From the NCBI RefSeq assembly GCF_038069655.2, contig NZ_CP150951.2, forward strand, positions 1,240,001 to 1,304,000: DNA of 64,000 nucleotides, in the 5' to 3' direction. Below, in pieces: positions 1-9,653 of the stretch. The position numbers and the translations under genes are program-made. The notes under the pieces were generated by a model, which ran no database searches, was not told the origin of the DNA, and saw nothing but the letters and a program-made list of their open reading frames with translations. This DNA comes from Yoonia sp. BS5-3. Its GTDB lineage: Bacteria > Pseudomonadota > Alphaproteobacteria > Rhodobacterales > Rhodobacteraceae. The first letter of the stretch is position 1. Each line of letters opens with the position of its first letter.

Positions 1-449
1 CAAGCTAACGCACCCTGATCGCGCACGACATGATAAGCCGCCAGGAAATTATGCCGGCGCGCGTCCAACAGTGAATCCTCGGTCAAAGTGCCGGGGGTGA
101 CCAGGCGGACAACTTCGCGTTTCACAACGGCCTTATATCCGCGTTTCTTCGCTTCGGCTGGGCTTTCCATCTGTTCGCAAACAGCAACGCGAAAGCCCTT
201 ACGGATAAGCGTCAGAAAATACCCCTCAGCCGCATGATGCGGGACGCCGCACATTGGAATTTCATTGCCCTCATGCTTGCCGCGCTTTGTCAGCGCGATA
301 TCCAACGCTTCGGCAGCTGCGACGGCATCGTCAAAGAACATCTCGTAGAAATCGCCCATACGATAAAACAGCAGCGCATCCGGGTGCGCTGCTTTGATTT
401 CAAGATATTGTGCCATCATGGGCGTGACATTGGATTTAGCGGTACTCAT
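1..449 (-). CDS. mutS: DNA mismatch repair protein MutS (5' part only)
   Basis: Mismatch-recognition ATPase of the MutS-MutL repair pathway. The window holds the first ~149 codons on the minus strand; the rest lies before base 1. The translation starts [20 protein letters not shown] and contains [10 protein letters not shown], the mismatch-binding loop of domain I with the Phe-X-Glu pair at about residues 34 and 36, then [14 protein letters not shown], typical of MutS domain I. The start at 449 is preceded by a G-rich Shine-Dalgarno-like stretch (six G) about 4 bases upstream. It is divergent from the malic enzyme gene, with about 125 bp between starts. Identity is secure; nothing can be said about the ATPase part. 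Confidence 0.95.
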   Translation of the reverse strand, partial: MSTAKSNVTPMMAQYLEIKAAHPDALLFYRMGDFYEMFFDDAVAAAEALDIALTKRGKHEGNEIPMCGVPHHAAEGYFLTLIRKGFRVAVCEQMESPAEAKKRGYKAVVKREVVRLVTPGTLTEDSLLDARRHNFLAAYHVVRDQGALA

Positions 450-573
450 GCATCCCCCCGGATCATCAGTGGCACATTAACAGGCCATGAAAGACGCGAC
501 ACCCCGAAATGAATACGTTGCGAGCGGTACACCGAAACCGTTATGTCTGGGGTCGCAACCTTGGGGGGACACG

Positions 574-2829
574 ATGCCGAAGACGAAACTGACGCGTGAA
601 GACGCACTGCAATTCCATATGCACCCTGCCCCGGGCAAATGGGAAATCCAAGCGACAGTTCCGATGACAACCCAGCGCGATTTGTCATTGGCCTATTCCC
701 CAGGCGTCGCCATCCCGTGCGAGGAAATCGCCGCCGACCCTGCAACGGCTTATGATTACACCAACAAGGGAAATCTGGTCGCCGTGATCTCAAACGGGAC
801 GGCGGTTTTGGGGCTTGGCAATCTTGGCGCGCTCGGCGGTAAGCCGGTAATGGAAGGAAAATCCGTCCTTTTTAAGCGTTTTGCGGATGTAAATTCGATT
901 GATATCGAACTGGACACCGAAGACCCCGAAGAGTTCATCAAAGCGGTCCGTCTTATGGGCCCAACCTTTGGGGGGATTAACCTCGAAGATATCAAAGCGC
1001 CGGAATGTTTCATCATTGAACAAACCTTGAAAGAGCAGATGGACATCCCCGTGTTTCACGATGACCAGCACGGGACGGCGGTGATCTGTGCGGCGGGTCT
1101 GCTGAACGCGCTACACTTGTCGGGTAAGAAAATCGAAGACGTCAAAATCGTGCTCAACGGCGCCGGTGCGGCGGGGATTGCGTGTCTTGAACTGCTCAAG
1201 GCGATGGGCGCCAAGCATGACAATTGCATCATGTGCGACACGAAGGGCGTCATCTACCAAGGTCGAACCGAAGGGATGAACCAATGGAAATCGGCCCATG
1301 CGGCAAACACCAAGGCGCGTAGTCTCGATGACGCAATCAAAGGGTGCGATGTCTTTCTAGGGGTCAGTGCAAAGGGGGCGGTGACTCAGGAAATGGTGTC
1401 TAACATGGCCCAAAACCCTGTTATTTTTGCCATGGCGAACCCCGATCCGGAAATCACGCCCGAGGATGCACATGCCGTCCGCGAAGACGCGATCGTGGCC
1501 ACAGGGCGCAGCGACTACCCCAATCAGGTCAACAACGTGCTGGGCTTCCCCTACTTGTTCCGGGGTGCGCTCGACATCCATGCACGCGCCATCAATGACG
1601 AAATGAAAATCGCCTGCGCCGAAGCTTTGGCCGCCCTCGCCCGCGAAGACGTGCCGGATGAGGTCGCAATGGCCTACGGCAAAAAACTGAGCTTCGGGCG
1701 CGATTACATTATTCCCACGCCTTTCGATCCTCGGCTTATCCACCGGATCCCGACAGCAGTTGCACAGGCGGGAATGAAAACTGGTGTCGCGCGGCGGCCC
1801 ATTGTCGATATCGAAGCGTATGAGGCGAACCTCAAATCGCGGATGGATCCGACGCAATCGATCCTGCGCAGTTTGAATGCACGGGCGCGGGCCAACCAGT
1901 CGAAACTCGTCTTCGCAGAAGGGGATGATCCGCGCGTCTTGCGGGCTGCTGTGCTTTATCAACGCTCAGGCATGGGTAAGGCGTTGATTGTCGGACGTGA
2001 TGAAGAGGTAAAGGAAAAACTCACAGCCGAAGGGTTGGCCGAGGCATTCGAAGAGCTGGAAATCGTCAACGCGGCGAATACGGCACATTTGGATACTTAT
2101 AAGGATTTCCTCTATCAACGATTGCAGCGCAAAGGTTTTGATGGGCAAGACGTGCACCGGCTTGCCGCGCGGGATCGTCATGTTTTTGCGGCATTGATGC
2201 TCGCGCATGGGCATGCTGATGGCATGGTGACTGGCGCTACGCGAAAATCGGCGCATATCCTGGAACTTATCAATCACGTTTTTGACGCCGAGCCGCATGA
2301 CGGGGCCGTCGGCGTGACTGCCGTCCTACACAAAGGACGGATCGTGCTGATTGCCGATACCTTGGTGCACGAATGGCCGGACGAGAATGACCTTGCTGAT
2401 ATCGCCGAACGTGGGGCTTTTGTGGCAAGGGAACTCGGGCTTGAACCACGGGTGGCGTTCTTGTCGTTTTCGACATTCGGTTACCCGGTCTCAGAACGGG
2501 CCGAGAAGATGCATAAGGCTCCCAAGGTACTTGATACCCGCAATGTCGACTTCGAATATGAGGGCGAAATGACAGTTGATGTGGCGATGAATGTTCGCGC
2601 ACAAGAAAACTATCCATTTCAGCGCTTAACGGGACCAGCCAACGTGCTAGTGGTGCCTGCACGGCACTCGGCGTCGATCTCGGTCAAATTGATGCAGGAA
2701 ATGGCGGGGGCGACTGTGATCGGTCCCATTCTGTCTGGGATAGGGAAACCTGTACAAATCTGCTCAACCGTTTCCACGGTAAATGATATTTTGAACATGG
2801 CTGTAATCGCAGCTTGCAAGGTGGACTGA
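574..2829 (+). CDS. maeB: NADP-dependent malic enzyme with C-terminal phosphotransacetylase-like domain
   Basis: Oxidative decarboxylation of malate to pyruvate, linking the TCA cycle to pyruvate and NADPH. About 751 residues, the usual length of the MaeB-type fusion. The malic enzyme part (residues ~15-430) shows YSPGVA (~41), GLGNLGALGG (~80), NLEDIKAPECF (~136) and FHDDQHGTA (~160), with a dinucleotide-binding LNGAGAAGIA further on. The C-terminal ~320 residues resemble phosphate acetyltransferase; in MaeB proteins this domain is regulatory, binding acetyl-CoA, rather than catalytic. An upstream in-frame ATG at 487 would add 29 unconserved residues; I prefer 574, which sits behind a TTGGGGGGAC ribosome-binding region. 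The stop overlaps the next start (TGATG), so the two genes are probably co-translated. Confidence 0.95.
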   Translation: MPKTKLTREDALQFHMHPAPGKWEIQATVPMTTQRDLSLAYSPGVAIPCEEIAADPATAYDYTNKGNLVAVISNGTAVLGLGNLGALGGKPVMEGKSVLFKRFADVNSIDIELDTEDPEEFIKAVRLMGPTFGGINLEDIKAPECFIIEQTLKEQMDIPVFHDDQHGTAVICAAGLLNALHLSGKKIEDVKIVLNGAGAAGIACLELLKAMGAKHDNCIMCDTKGVIYQGRTEGMNQWKSAHAANTKARSLDDAIKGCDVFLGVSAKGAVTQEMVSNMAQNPVIFAMANPDPEITPEDAHAVREDAIVATGRSDYPNQVNNVLGFPYLFRGALDIHARAINDEMKIACAEALAALAREDVPDEVAMAYGKKLSFGRDYIIPTPFDPRLIHRIPTAVAQAGMKTGVARRPIVDIEAYEANLKSRMDPTQSILRSLNARARANQSKLVFAEGDDPRVLRAAVLYQRSGMGKALIVGRDEEVKEKLTAEGLAEAFEELEIVNAANTAHLDTYKDFLYQRLQRKGFDGQDVHRLAARDRHVFAALMLAHGHADGMVTGATRKSAHILELINHVFDAEPHDGAVGVTAVLHKGRIVLIADTLVHEWPDENDLADIAERGAFVARELGLEPRVAFLSFSTFGYPVSERAEKMHKAPKVLDTRNVDFEYEGEMTVDVAMNVRAQENYPFQRLTGPANVLVVPARHSASISVKLMQEMAGATVIGPILSGIGKPVQICSTVSTVNDILNMAVIAACKVD

Positions 2830-3692
2830 TGGCAATTTGGAATCTTGGATCAATCAACGCGGACTACATCTATTCGGTACCGCATATTCCGGCGCCAGGT
2901 GAAACGCTCAGTTCGACGAAGCGGCAGGCCTTTCTTGGGGGTAAGGGGGCAAATATGTCAGTTGCTGCCGCCCGTGCTGCGGCGCATGTGAACCATATCG
3001 GGGCCGTCGGTCCAGATGGCGGTTGGGCGGTTGAACGGTTGTTGGAATATGGCGTAGATATCCGCAATATCGCCGAAATAGACACTGAAACAGCCCAAGC
3101 TATCATCATGGTGGACCCCGGGGGTGAAAACGCGATTTTATTGCATCCCGGTGCAAATGCGGAAATTCCGCAAACCACGCTGCAAACTGCTATGGCCGAG
3201 GCGCAGACTGGCGATTGGCTGGTTATTCAGAACGAAACGAACCTTCAAAGAACTGCCGCTGCACTTGGTAAGCGGATGGGATTGCAGGTTGCGTATGCAG
3301 CAGCACCTTTTGATGCGGCGCGGGTACAGGCGGTTCTGCCACATCTTGATTTTCTGATCCTGAACGCGATCGAGGCCGAGCAGTTGCATAAGGCGACAGG
3401 TCAGTCGCCCAAGGATCTGCCGGTGCGCGATGTGATCGTTACACTCGGGGCTGATGGGGCTGATTGGTACGGCACGGGCGAAAAGGAACATTTCCCCGCG
3501 CGTCAGGTTGATCCGGTCGACACGACAGGCGCGGGGGATACGTTCACCGGATATGTGCTCGCTGGGCTGGACCGCGGAATGCCAATGGCACAGGCGATCA
3601 AACAGGCAACCAAGGCTGCCGCGCTAATGGTAACGCGGCCCGGAACGGCTGATGTCATTCCTGATCTGTCCGAGGTACAAGCGCTTCAGTGA
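2829..3692 (+). CDS. rbsK: Ribokinase / PfkB-family sugar kinase
   Basis: Sugar kinase of the PfkB family, probably phosphorylating ribose or a related sugar. 287 residues. Both family signatures are visible: [16 protein letters not shown] near residue 40 and [17 protein letters not shown] near residue 235, the latter holding the catalytic Asp in GAGD. The start overlaps the maeB stop (TGATG), which selects this ATG over one five codons upstream. The 3' end overlaps the convergent msrA gene by 7 bp. No transporter or repressor gene is adjacent, so the substrate is not fixed; ribose is a family-based guess and adenosine or another sugar remains possible. Confidence 0.85.
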   Translation: MAIWNLGSINADYIYSVPHIPAPGETLSSTKRQAFLGGKGANMSVAAARAAAHVNHIGAVGPDGGWAVERLLEYGVDIRNIAEIDTETAQAIIMVDPGGENAILLHPGANAEIPQTTLQTAMAEAQTGDWLVIQNETNLQRTAAALGKRMGLQVAYAAAPFDAARVQAVLPHLDFLILNAIEAEQLHKATGQSPKDLPVRDVIVTLGADGADWYGTGEKEHFPARQVDPVDTTGAGDTFTGYVLAGLDRGMPMAQAIKQATKAAALMVTRPGTADVIPDLSEVQALQ

Positions 3693-4303
3693 TCGGCAAA
3701 AATCGCGTCTTCACCCCATAACGCGGTTACACGGGCATCTCTGCCACACGCTTCGCGATAGAAAGTATAAGCCTCGGCCTGCGTTTTAACGCCGCGTCTG
3801 GTCACGACAAGTGTGGTGCCGCGATAGTAATCCTGATGAATGGGTTCTGCTGGATAAAATGGACCAGCTTCCAAAATTGCCGTGACGACCTGTTGTCCCA
3901 GCACCTCTTGCGCAACCAACTTTGCAGTCTCTGCAGCTGCATATTCGGCCGTATTAGAGACGAAAACAGCCGTACGGTAGCTATCGCCGCGGTCACAAAA
4001 TTGGCCACCCGCATCGGTCGGATCGATCGAGCGGAAAAACGCATGTAATAATTGTTCGTAGCTTACAACATCCGCATCGTAAGAGATCTGGACAGCTTCA
4101 TAATGGCCAGATCCCTTAAGCGTGCGATATGTCGGGTTTTCAGTTGTCCCCCCAGTATAGCCCGAGACAACCTCACGGACGCCAGGAACGGCTTCAAAAT
4201 CGCTTTCAACGCACCAAAAGCAGCCGCCGGCAAAGATCGCGGTGTCGGCAGCGGTTTTGACAGGAACGATGATACTGAAGGTCGCAAGAAACCATTTTAA
4301 CAT
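3686..4303 (-). CDS. msrA: Peptide methionine (S)-S-oxide reductase, probably exported
   Basis: Repairs oxidised methionine (the S epimer of the sulfoxide). 205 residues. The catalytic motif GGCFWCVE is at residues ~26-33 with nucleophile Cys28; YTGG, GHYEAVQ and [20 protein letters not shown] are typical of MsrA. The protein begins with a hydrophobic stretch ([20 protein letters not shown]) that looks like a signal peptide, so the enzyme probably works in the periplasm, unlike cytosolic MsrA. A distal Cys at ~190 (EACGRD) could be the resolving residue. Convergent with the ribokinase gene, with a 7-bp overlap. No msrB is adjacent. Confidence 0.92.
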   Translation of the reverse strand: MLKWFLATFSIIVPVKTAADTAIFAGGCFWCVESDFEAVPGVREVVSGYTGGTTENPTYRTLKGSGHYEAVQISYDADVVSYEQLLHAFFRSIDPTDAGGQFCDRGDSYRTAVFVSNTAEYAAAETAKLVAQEVLGQQVVTAILEAGPFYPAEPIHQDYYRGTTLVVTRRGVKTQAEAYTFYREACGRDARVTALWGEDAIFADH

Positions 4304-4373
4304 CTGATCACGCTCCGAAACTTTCGAAACAGCGTAATCAGATGATCAATGCGTTGCAATTCACCCCAAGGTA

Positions 4374-5594
4374 TCAGTTTTTGGTTTTTCTGTTCCGTGC
4401 CGCCAGCAATTTCAAACGCAAGGCGTTCAACTGGATAAAGCCTTGCGCATCAGACTGATCGTATGCGCCCATATCATCTTCGAATGTGACATGTTCTTCA
4501 GAATAAAGCGTTTCATCCGACCAACGGGCAACAGTCGTAACCGAGCCCTTGTACAGTTTCACCCGAACAGTGCCGGACACATGTTCCTGGCTCTTGTCGA
4601 TCAGGGCTTGCAGCATTTCGCGTTCAGGTGAGAACCAGAAACCATTGTAGATCAGCTCGGCATAGCGCGGCATGATGCTATCCTTAAGATGCCCAGCGCC
4701 GCTATCAAGCGTGATCTGCTCGATCCCGCGATGGGCTTCCAACAGAACAGTGCCGCCGGGGGTTTCATAGACGCCGCGGGATTTCATACCGATAAAGCGG
4801 TTTTCAACCAGATCAAGACGACCGACGCCATGCTTTCCGCCCAGCTCATTCAGCTTGGTTAGGATCGTGGCTGGTGACATCATTTCACCGTTAATGGCAA
4901 CAGCATCGCCACGCTCGAAGGTAATTTCGACCATTTCGGGTGTATCAGGGGCTGCTTCAGGGCTGACTGTGCGCTGGTAGACATGTTCCGGCGCTTCTTC
5001 GGCGGGGTCTTCCAGAATTTTGCCCTCAGATGAGGTATGCAGCAGGTTCGCGTCAACGCTGAAAGGGGCCTCGCCGCGTTTGTCTTTGGCGATGGGGATT
5101 TGGTGCTTTTCAGCAAAATCGATCAGCTTGGTGCGGCTGCCCAGATCCCATTCACGCCATGGGGCAACAACCTTAATCTCAGGGTTCAGCGCATAGGCGG
5201 CCAGTTCAAACCGGATCTGGTCGTTCCCCTTGCCTGTCGCTCCGTGGGACACGGCATCGGCGCCTTCTGCGGCAGCAATCTCAACCAGCCGCTTGGAAAT
5301 CAACGGACGCGCAATGGATGTGCCCAGAAGATACAGACCTTCATAAAGCGCGTTCGCACGAAACATTGGGAAAACGAAATCGCGGACAAATTCTTCGCGC
5401 AGGTCCTCGATATAGATGTTGGTTGCACCCATCATCTCGGCCTTTTTGCGGGCAGGTTCCAGCTCTTCCCCTTGGCCAAGATCGGCGGTGAAGGTGATCA
5501 CTTCGCAATCATACTCAGTCTGCAACCATTTCAGGATGATCGAAGTATCCAATCCACCAGAATAGGCGAGAACAACTTTTTTCGGGGCGGTCAT
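4374..5594 (-). CDS. argG: Argininosuccinate synthase
   Basis: Seventh step of arginine biosynthesis: citrulline plus aspartate plus ATP give argininosuccinate. 406 residues, normal length. The ATP-pyrophosphatase loop AYSGGLDTS lies at residues 10-18; [15 protein letters not shown] and [15 protein letters not shown] are highly conserved in the family. A single gene between msrA (same strand, ~70 bp downstream) and a divergent membrane-protein gene ~250 bp upstream, so it probably has its own promoter. Another arginine gene, argJ, lies far away at 40381, so the pathway is dispersed. Confidence 0.97.
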   Translation of the reverse strand: MTAPKKVVLAYSGGLDTSIILKWLQTEYDCEVITFTADLGQGEELEPARKKAEMMGATNIYIEDLREEFVRDFVFPMFRANALYEGLYLLGTSIARPLISKRLVEIAAAEGADAVSHGATGKGNDQIRFELAAYALNPEIKVVAPWREWDLGSRTKLIDFAEKHQIPIAKDKRGEAPFSVDANLLHTSSEGKILEDPAEEAPEHVYQRTVSPEAAPDTPEMVEITFERGDAVAINGEMMSPATILTKLNELGGKHGVGRLDLVENRFIGMKSRGVYETPGGTVLLEAHRGIEQITLDSGAGHLKDSIMPRYAELIYNGFWFSPEREMLQALIDKSQEHVSGTVRVKLYKGSVTTVARWSDETLYSEEHVTFEDDMGAYDQSDAQGFIQLNALRLKLLAARNRKTKN

Positions 5595-5841
5595 GCGCTG
5601 GGCCTTTGCATCAGATATATCCTAAGCCGGGCGATACCGCTTTTCAGAAGGCGGGGCAAGGATCAGGCCATCATAGAGCTTTCCGGTAGTTTGCCTGCGC
5701 CATACAACCTTAGATTTATCAATGTGGATTTTGGAACAATCGGGGGAACGGAACAGCTGATTTCCCCATGAAAGCAGCCGCCTTCATGCCCATTTTCTCA
5801 GTGGGGCGCACAAAGACGAAGGACCAAAGGAGAAACAGAAA

Positions 5842-6591
5842 ATGCTGGCTGCGAGACTTAGAAGTGTATCAAGCGTCGTGAATATGGCGCTATTGATTTT
5901 GGTGGGATGTATGGCCGCAGCGGCTGTGATCTATACAGTCATTTGCCTTTTGGGTCTGGCCCCTTGGCTTGAATTCACAGCTGTGTTTGGGGACACGGTC
6001 TTGCCGCAAGCAGGACAGTTCTTGCAGATCGTTGGTACGCTTATATTGATCCTCTTTGCGTCATTTCTGCCGTCCAGCGCCAAGATCAATCAATTGCAGA
6101 ATAGCCATCGCGCGTTCCACCTGAAAATGGACGATGTGACGCGCGCTTATCATGCGGCTCATGCCGCAGATCGCTCGGGCATGTTTACACTAAAATCAGA
6201 ATTTGATGCCGTACGTGAACGACTTGCATTTCTACGGGATCACCCAGAACTTGGAAATCTGGAAACAGATATCATGGAAATAGCTGCGCAGATGAGTCAG
6301 CAGTCACGTGATCTCGCGCAAATCTATTCGGATGAAAAGGTTGATCGGGCGCGCATGTTCTTGCGCCAACGCCAGCAAGAGGCGGAACAGCAAAAGGCGC
6401 GTATTGAACAAGCGTTGCAGGATTGCCGTGAAATCGAAAAATGGGCAGCCGAAGTAGACATGGAAGAAAGCATCGTTGCGTCGCGCCTGTCTCAGCTCGA
6501 GGCGCGGGTCGCCGAGGTAATGCCGACACCGAACGCGCCCTTCGGTGGTGCAAATGTCTATCCAATGCCACATGGTATTCCAGCAGAATAA
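5842..6591 (+). CDS. Membrane-anchored coiled-coil protein, function unknown
   Basis: 249 residues that I do not recognise with certainty. Two membrane segments are clear (residues ~14-38 and ~59-77), followed by a cytosolic, highly charged region (~85-230) rich in Glu, Gln, Arg and Leu with heptad-like spacing, which is probably a long coiled coil. The tail is Pro/Gly-rich. The ATG at 5842 is preceded by AAAGGAGAAACAG, a strong Shine-Dalgarno. Proteins of this layout in Rhodobacteraceae are sometimes labelled 'DNA repair protein', but nothing in the sequence shows such a role. It is flanked by argG (divergent) and the small DnaB-like ATPase on the same strand ~220 bp downstream. Confidence 0.7.
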   Translation: MLAARLRSVSSVVNMALLILVGCMAAAAVIYTVICLLGLAPWLEFTAVFGDTVLPQAGQFLQIVGTLILILFASFLPSSAKINQLQNSHRAFHLKMDDVTRAYHAAHAADRSGMFTLKSEFDAVRERLAFLRDHPELGNLETDIMEIAAQMSQQSRDLAQIYSDEKVDRARMFLRQRQQEAEQQKARIEQALQDCREIEKWAAEVDMEESIVASRLSQLEARVAEVMPTPNAPFGGANVYPMPHGIPAE

Positions 6592-6659
6592 AGGGCGCCC
6601 TGACCCCAGACTTACGGGGTGACCCAATATGCGCACTCATTTTGGTTTGCTAATATGCT

Positions 6660-6711
6660 GAAGTGAGGTACCGTGACCTACGGCCTCGCTTGGGCCACCG
6701 CCCCTCACTTC
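6660..6711 (+). other. Candidate structured RNA or operator: 9-bp inverted repeat with inner hairpins
   Basis: GAAGTGAGG (6660-6668) and CCTCACTTC (6703-6711) are perfect complements. Between them lie a CCGT/ACGG pairing (6671-6674 with 6680-6683) and a GGCC/GGCC pairing that shares bases with it. As RNA this could fold into a branched element about 100 nt upstream of the DnaB-like ATPase gene. There is no U-run, so it is not a simple terminator. It could be a leader element or a protein-binding palindrome. Confidence 0.3.
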
Positions 6712-6814
6712 GGAAAGCACTGTCGTGCGGAGCCAATGGATGTGACCACACTCTGACGGGCGCGGGCATAAGGGGGGATTGCACCATGTCGCTCGTCCTG
6801 AGAAGGACACGAAA

Positions 6815-7525
6815 ATGCAGCTTTCTGCACCTATCTACCTATTAAAACATCAGGCCAAGAGACTGGCGCGCGCAGGCAATTTGCCACTTCATAAGGCGTT
6901 GGACCAAGTGGCCAGCCGCGAGGGGTATCGCGGATGGAGTCATCTTACCGCTTCGGCCCAAACCGGCCCGGCCGAAGCGGTGATGCGGCATCTGACACCC
7001 GGCACCCTGCTGGTCCTTGCCGCGAGGCCGGGCCATGGCAAAACGCTGCTTGGGTTAAAACTGGCAAGCGAGGCTGCGCGACTTAACCGTCGGGGCTTTG
7101 TCTTTACGCTGGATTACCACCACCGGGATGTCGAAGGTCGGCTGACCGATATTGGTGTGACGGGTCACAATGGTCTGACCGTTGATACCTCAGACGGGAT
7201 TTGCGCGGATCATATTGTTGATCAGATTTCAAAACATACCGCGCCCGCGCTGGTCATTGTCGACTACCTGCAGCTTCTGGATCAGAACCGTCGTCATCCC
7301 CACTTAAACGATCAGCTGGGCGCGCTGCGCCAATACGCAGATCAGACCGGCACCATCTTTGCCTTGATTTCCCAAATCGACCGATCTTTTGATCTAAGCG
7401 GCAAAGAAATACCGGATATCACTGATCTGCGTCAGCCGAACCCATTTGAGACGGATCATTTCGATGCAGCTTGTTTCCTGCATAACGGGCGACTTAACGT
7501 CACATCGCTAAAGGCCGCCCCATAG
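6815..7525 (+). CDS. Small DnaB-like RecA-fold ATPase (orphan helicase-like protein)
   Basis: 236 residues. A Walker A motif AARPGHGKTLLGLKLA (~70-85) resembles that of DnaB; Walker B is PALVIVDYLQLLD, matching the DYLQL of replicative helicases; FALISQIDR matches the following SQLNR motif. The DnaB N-terminal primase-binding domain is missing. In its place residues ~5-45 (LLKHQAKRLARAGNLPLHKA, ending GYRGWSHL) resemble a short helical domain seen at the start of assorted bacterial proteins. The start at 6815 was chosen for the AGAAGG Shine-Dalgarno; a start 12 codons upstream is less likely. It is not next to any replication gene. Helicase, recombination or phage-defence roles are all open. 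Confidence 0.72.
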   Translation: MQLSAPIYLLKHQAKRLARAGNLPLHKALDQVASREGYRGWSHLTASAQTGPAEAVMRHLTPGTLLVLAARPGHGKTLLGLKLASEAARLNRRGFVFTLDYHHRDVEGRLTDIGVTGHNGLTVDTSDGICADHIVDQISKHTAPALVIVDYLQLLDQNRRHPHLNDQLGALRQYADQTGTIFALISQIDRSFDLSGKEIPDITDLRQPNPFETDHFDAACFLHNGRLNVTSLKAAP

Positions 7526-7571
7526 CATCGCGGGGTTGAGCCTAGCAGAAGTCCAGCGGGTATCCGACCGC

Positions 7572-8009
7572 TCAAATACCGGCCCCGGCCAGAAACGTCG
7601 CGTCTCCGTCATTAAACAGCATGGCGAGGGCCGTCTCGCGATGCGCCCAAATCGCGGTGTGGTCTGGCTCGGTCGGCTCGGCCAATCGGCGCACCGGAAA
7701 GGCCTGATAAATGTGGCAGATTTTTTCTGCCCATTTGTCGTATTCAGGCATATAGGCAAACCGCCGAAATACGCCCAGACGGCGCGGGCGGGTGATGCTC
7801 CAACCGGTTTCCTCGAATACTTCGCGGTGCAAGGCTTGCACCGGGCTTTCACCCGGATCGATCCCGCCGCCAGGCAGTTGAAATTCGTTATGAATTCCGC
7901 CCTGCCAGGTCAGCAAAACCTGATCCCCACGCAGCAAAACCGCATAGGCCCCATGCCGTACCTTGTATCGCTGACCGCTTTTGGGCGTCTCGCCATACCG
8001 TTTGATCAT
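7572..8009 (-). CDS. Nudix hydrolase
   Basis: 145 residues with a complete Nudix box: PGGGIDPGES then ALHREVFEETGW (GX5EX7REUXEEXGU), residues ~46-70. It hydrolyses a nucleoside diphosphate linked to some moiety; the substrate cannot be read from the sequence. The long C-terminal half contains several Trp/His residues (DHTAIWAHRETAL). Divergent from hslO with ~77 bp between starts. One of three Nudix proteins in the window. Confidence 0.85.
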   Translation of the reverse strand: MIKRYGETPKSGQRYKVRHGAYAVLLRGDQVLLTWQGGIHNEFQLPGGGIDPGESPVQALHREVFEETGWSITRPRRLGVFRRFAYMPEYDKWAEKICHIYQAFPVRRLAEPTEPDHTAIWAHRETALAMLFNDGDATFLAGAGI

Positions 8010-8086
8010 AGCTTATCCCCTTGGACCCGATCTTGCCCCGCTTATATAGGCGCGGTATGCCAGCCCTGTACATGTAAGGAAAGCCT

Positions 8087-9076
8087 ATGAGCATCGGCAA
8101 AATCGCTTGGGATGATACTGTCCTGCCGTTTCAACTGGACGCCTCGGATATCCGTGGGCGCGTGGCCCGTTTGGATGGGGTGCTTGAACAGGTGCTGGCC
8201 CAACACGACTATCCGCCGGTGATTGAGGCATTGGTCGCTGAAATGGCCCTGCTGACTGCGTTAATCGGCCAGACGGTCAAGCTGCGGTGGAAACTGTCTT
8301 TGCAAGTCCGCGGCTCAGGTGCGGCCCGACTGATTGCCACCGACTATTACGGTCCCACCGACGAAGGCGCCCCTGCGCGCATCCGTGCCTATGCGTCCTA
8401 TGATGCAGATCGGTTAGAGCCCGAAGGCGAAGGTTTCCCGCAAATCGGTGACGGGTATTTCGCAATTCTTATAGACCAAGGCGAAGGCATGACCCCTTAT
8501 CAAGGGATCACCCCAATCGCCGGTGGTTCACTGTCGGCCTGTGCCCAGACATATTTTGCACAATCCGAACAAATCCCAACCCGGTTTGAGCTGACCTACG
8601 GGCGTTCACAGCAACCCGGCGAAGATGCGCATTGGCGGGCAGGCGGCGTGATGTTGCAGCACATGCCCAAAGCCTCACCCCATGTATCGGGTGAAGGCGG
8701 CAGCGGCGAAGGTGGGTTGATCGAGCCGGCTGATATCTTGGCCAATGATGAGGGCGAAAACTGGTCCCGCGCCAACATCTTGCTTGATACGGTCGAGCAA
8801 CTAGAACTCATCGGCCCATCCGTGGCGCCAACGGATCTGCTGGTCCGTCTGTTCCACGAAGAGCAACCTCGGGTCTTTGACGCGCAAGCGATCACATTTG
8901 GATGCAGCTGCTCTGAAGACAAAGTGCGGCAAAGCCTGTCGATCTATTCAGCCAAGGACATCAGCACCATGGTGACGCCCGAAGGCACCGTGACAGCAGA
9001 CTGCCAATTCTGCGGCGCCCATTATGTATTTGCACCCGAAACGCTCGGGTTTGAGGCAAAGGAACCCGGTGCCTGA
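8087..9076 (+). CDS. hslO: Redox-regulated chaperone Hsp33
   Basis: Cytosolic holdase activated by oxidation. 329 residues. The zinc-binding C-terminus carries the CXC...CXXC set: Cys273 and Cys275 in FGCSCSEDK, Cys306 and Cys309 in DCQFCGAHY, spaced as in Hsp33. The ATG at 8087 is preceded by AGGAAAGCCT. The stop codon lies inside the start region of the next gene (8-bp overlap if the GTG at 9069 is used), placing hslO first in a run hslO - Nudix - cca - lysE. Confidence 0.95.
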   Translation: MSIGKIAWDDTVLPFQLDASDIRGRVARLDGVLEQVLAQHDYPPVIEALVAEMALLTALIGQTVKLRWKLSLQVRGSGAARLIATDYYGPTDEGAPARIRAYASYDADRLEPEGEGFPQIGDGYFAILIDQGEGMTPYQGITPIAGGSLSACAQTYFAQSEQIPTRFELTYGRSQQPGEDAHWRAGGVMLQHMPKASPHVSGEGGSGEGGLIEPADILANDEGENWSRANILLDTVEQLELIGPSVAPTDLLVRLFHEEQPRVFDAQAITFGCSCSEDKVRQSLSIYSAKDISTMVTPEGTVTADCQFCGAHYVFAPETLGFEAKEPGA

Positions 9077-9653
9077 TCTTACCCAAAGACTGCAGGATGC
9101 ATTGTCGCAATCAGGCGATGCATCCTCTGACTTTGACCTCAATGATGATGTGCGCGTGCCCGATCACGCGCTGACGGCAGCGTCCGTTTTGATAGGCATT
9201 CGGGCGGAAACAGAGACTGTTATTCTCACAAAACGCTCTGCGCGGCTCAAACACCACCCCGGGCAAATCGCCTTTCCTGGCGGCAAGCAAGATCCTGGTG
9301 ATGCAGGGCCGATCGATGCGGCTTTGCGTGAAGCCCAAGAAGAAATCGGATTGCCCCGACATCAAGTCGACATACTTGGCGCGCTGCCCCCGCACCAGAC
9401 TGTGACAGGCTATCAGGTAACACCGGTACTGGCACTCGTGAACGGGGGGTTTGATCCGACCCCAGAAGCTGGCGAAGTCAGCGAAGTGTTCGAAGTACCA
9501 CTGCGGCATGTCACTTCACCTCAGATGTTCCAGATCGAAGGGCGACGCTGGCAAGGCCGCAAACGGCACTATTATGCCGTGCCTTACGGACCCTATTACA
9601 TCTGGGGCGCCACAGCCCGCATCCTGCGCGCACTGGCAGAGCGTATGACATGA
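9069..9653 (+). CDS. nudL: CoA-pyrophosphatase-type Nudix hydrolase
   Basis: Probably cleaves CoA or its derivatives to 4'-phosphopantetheine and 3',5'-ADP. About 194 residues from a GTG start at 9069, chosen because AAAGGAA sits just upstream and translation there overlaps the hslO stop; an earlier in-frame start would intrude 45 bases further into hslO. The CoA-type signature LTKRSARLKHHPGQIAFPGG leads into the Nudix box, ending ALREAQEEIGL. The stop overlaps the cca start (ATGA). Assignment to the NudL/YeaB group rests on the motif upstream of the Nudix box. Confidence 0.85.
   Translation: MPDLTQRLQDALSQSGDASSDFDLNDDVRVPDHALTAASVLIGIRAETETVILTKRSARLKHHPGQIAFPGGKQDPGDAGPIDAALREAQEEIGLPRHQVDILGALPPHQTVTGYQVTPVLALVNGGFDPTPEAGEVSEVFEVPLRHVTSPQMFQIEGRRWQGRKRHYYAVPYGPYYIWGATARILRALAERMT

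Noticed and set aside
5037..5771. Plus-strand reading frame of 244 codons over argG
   Set aside because: It is almost entirely antisense to the well-conserved argG gene and has no domain; a shadow frame.
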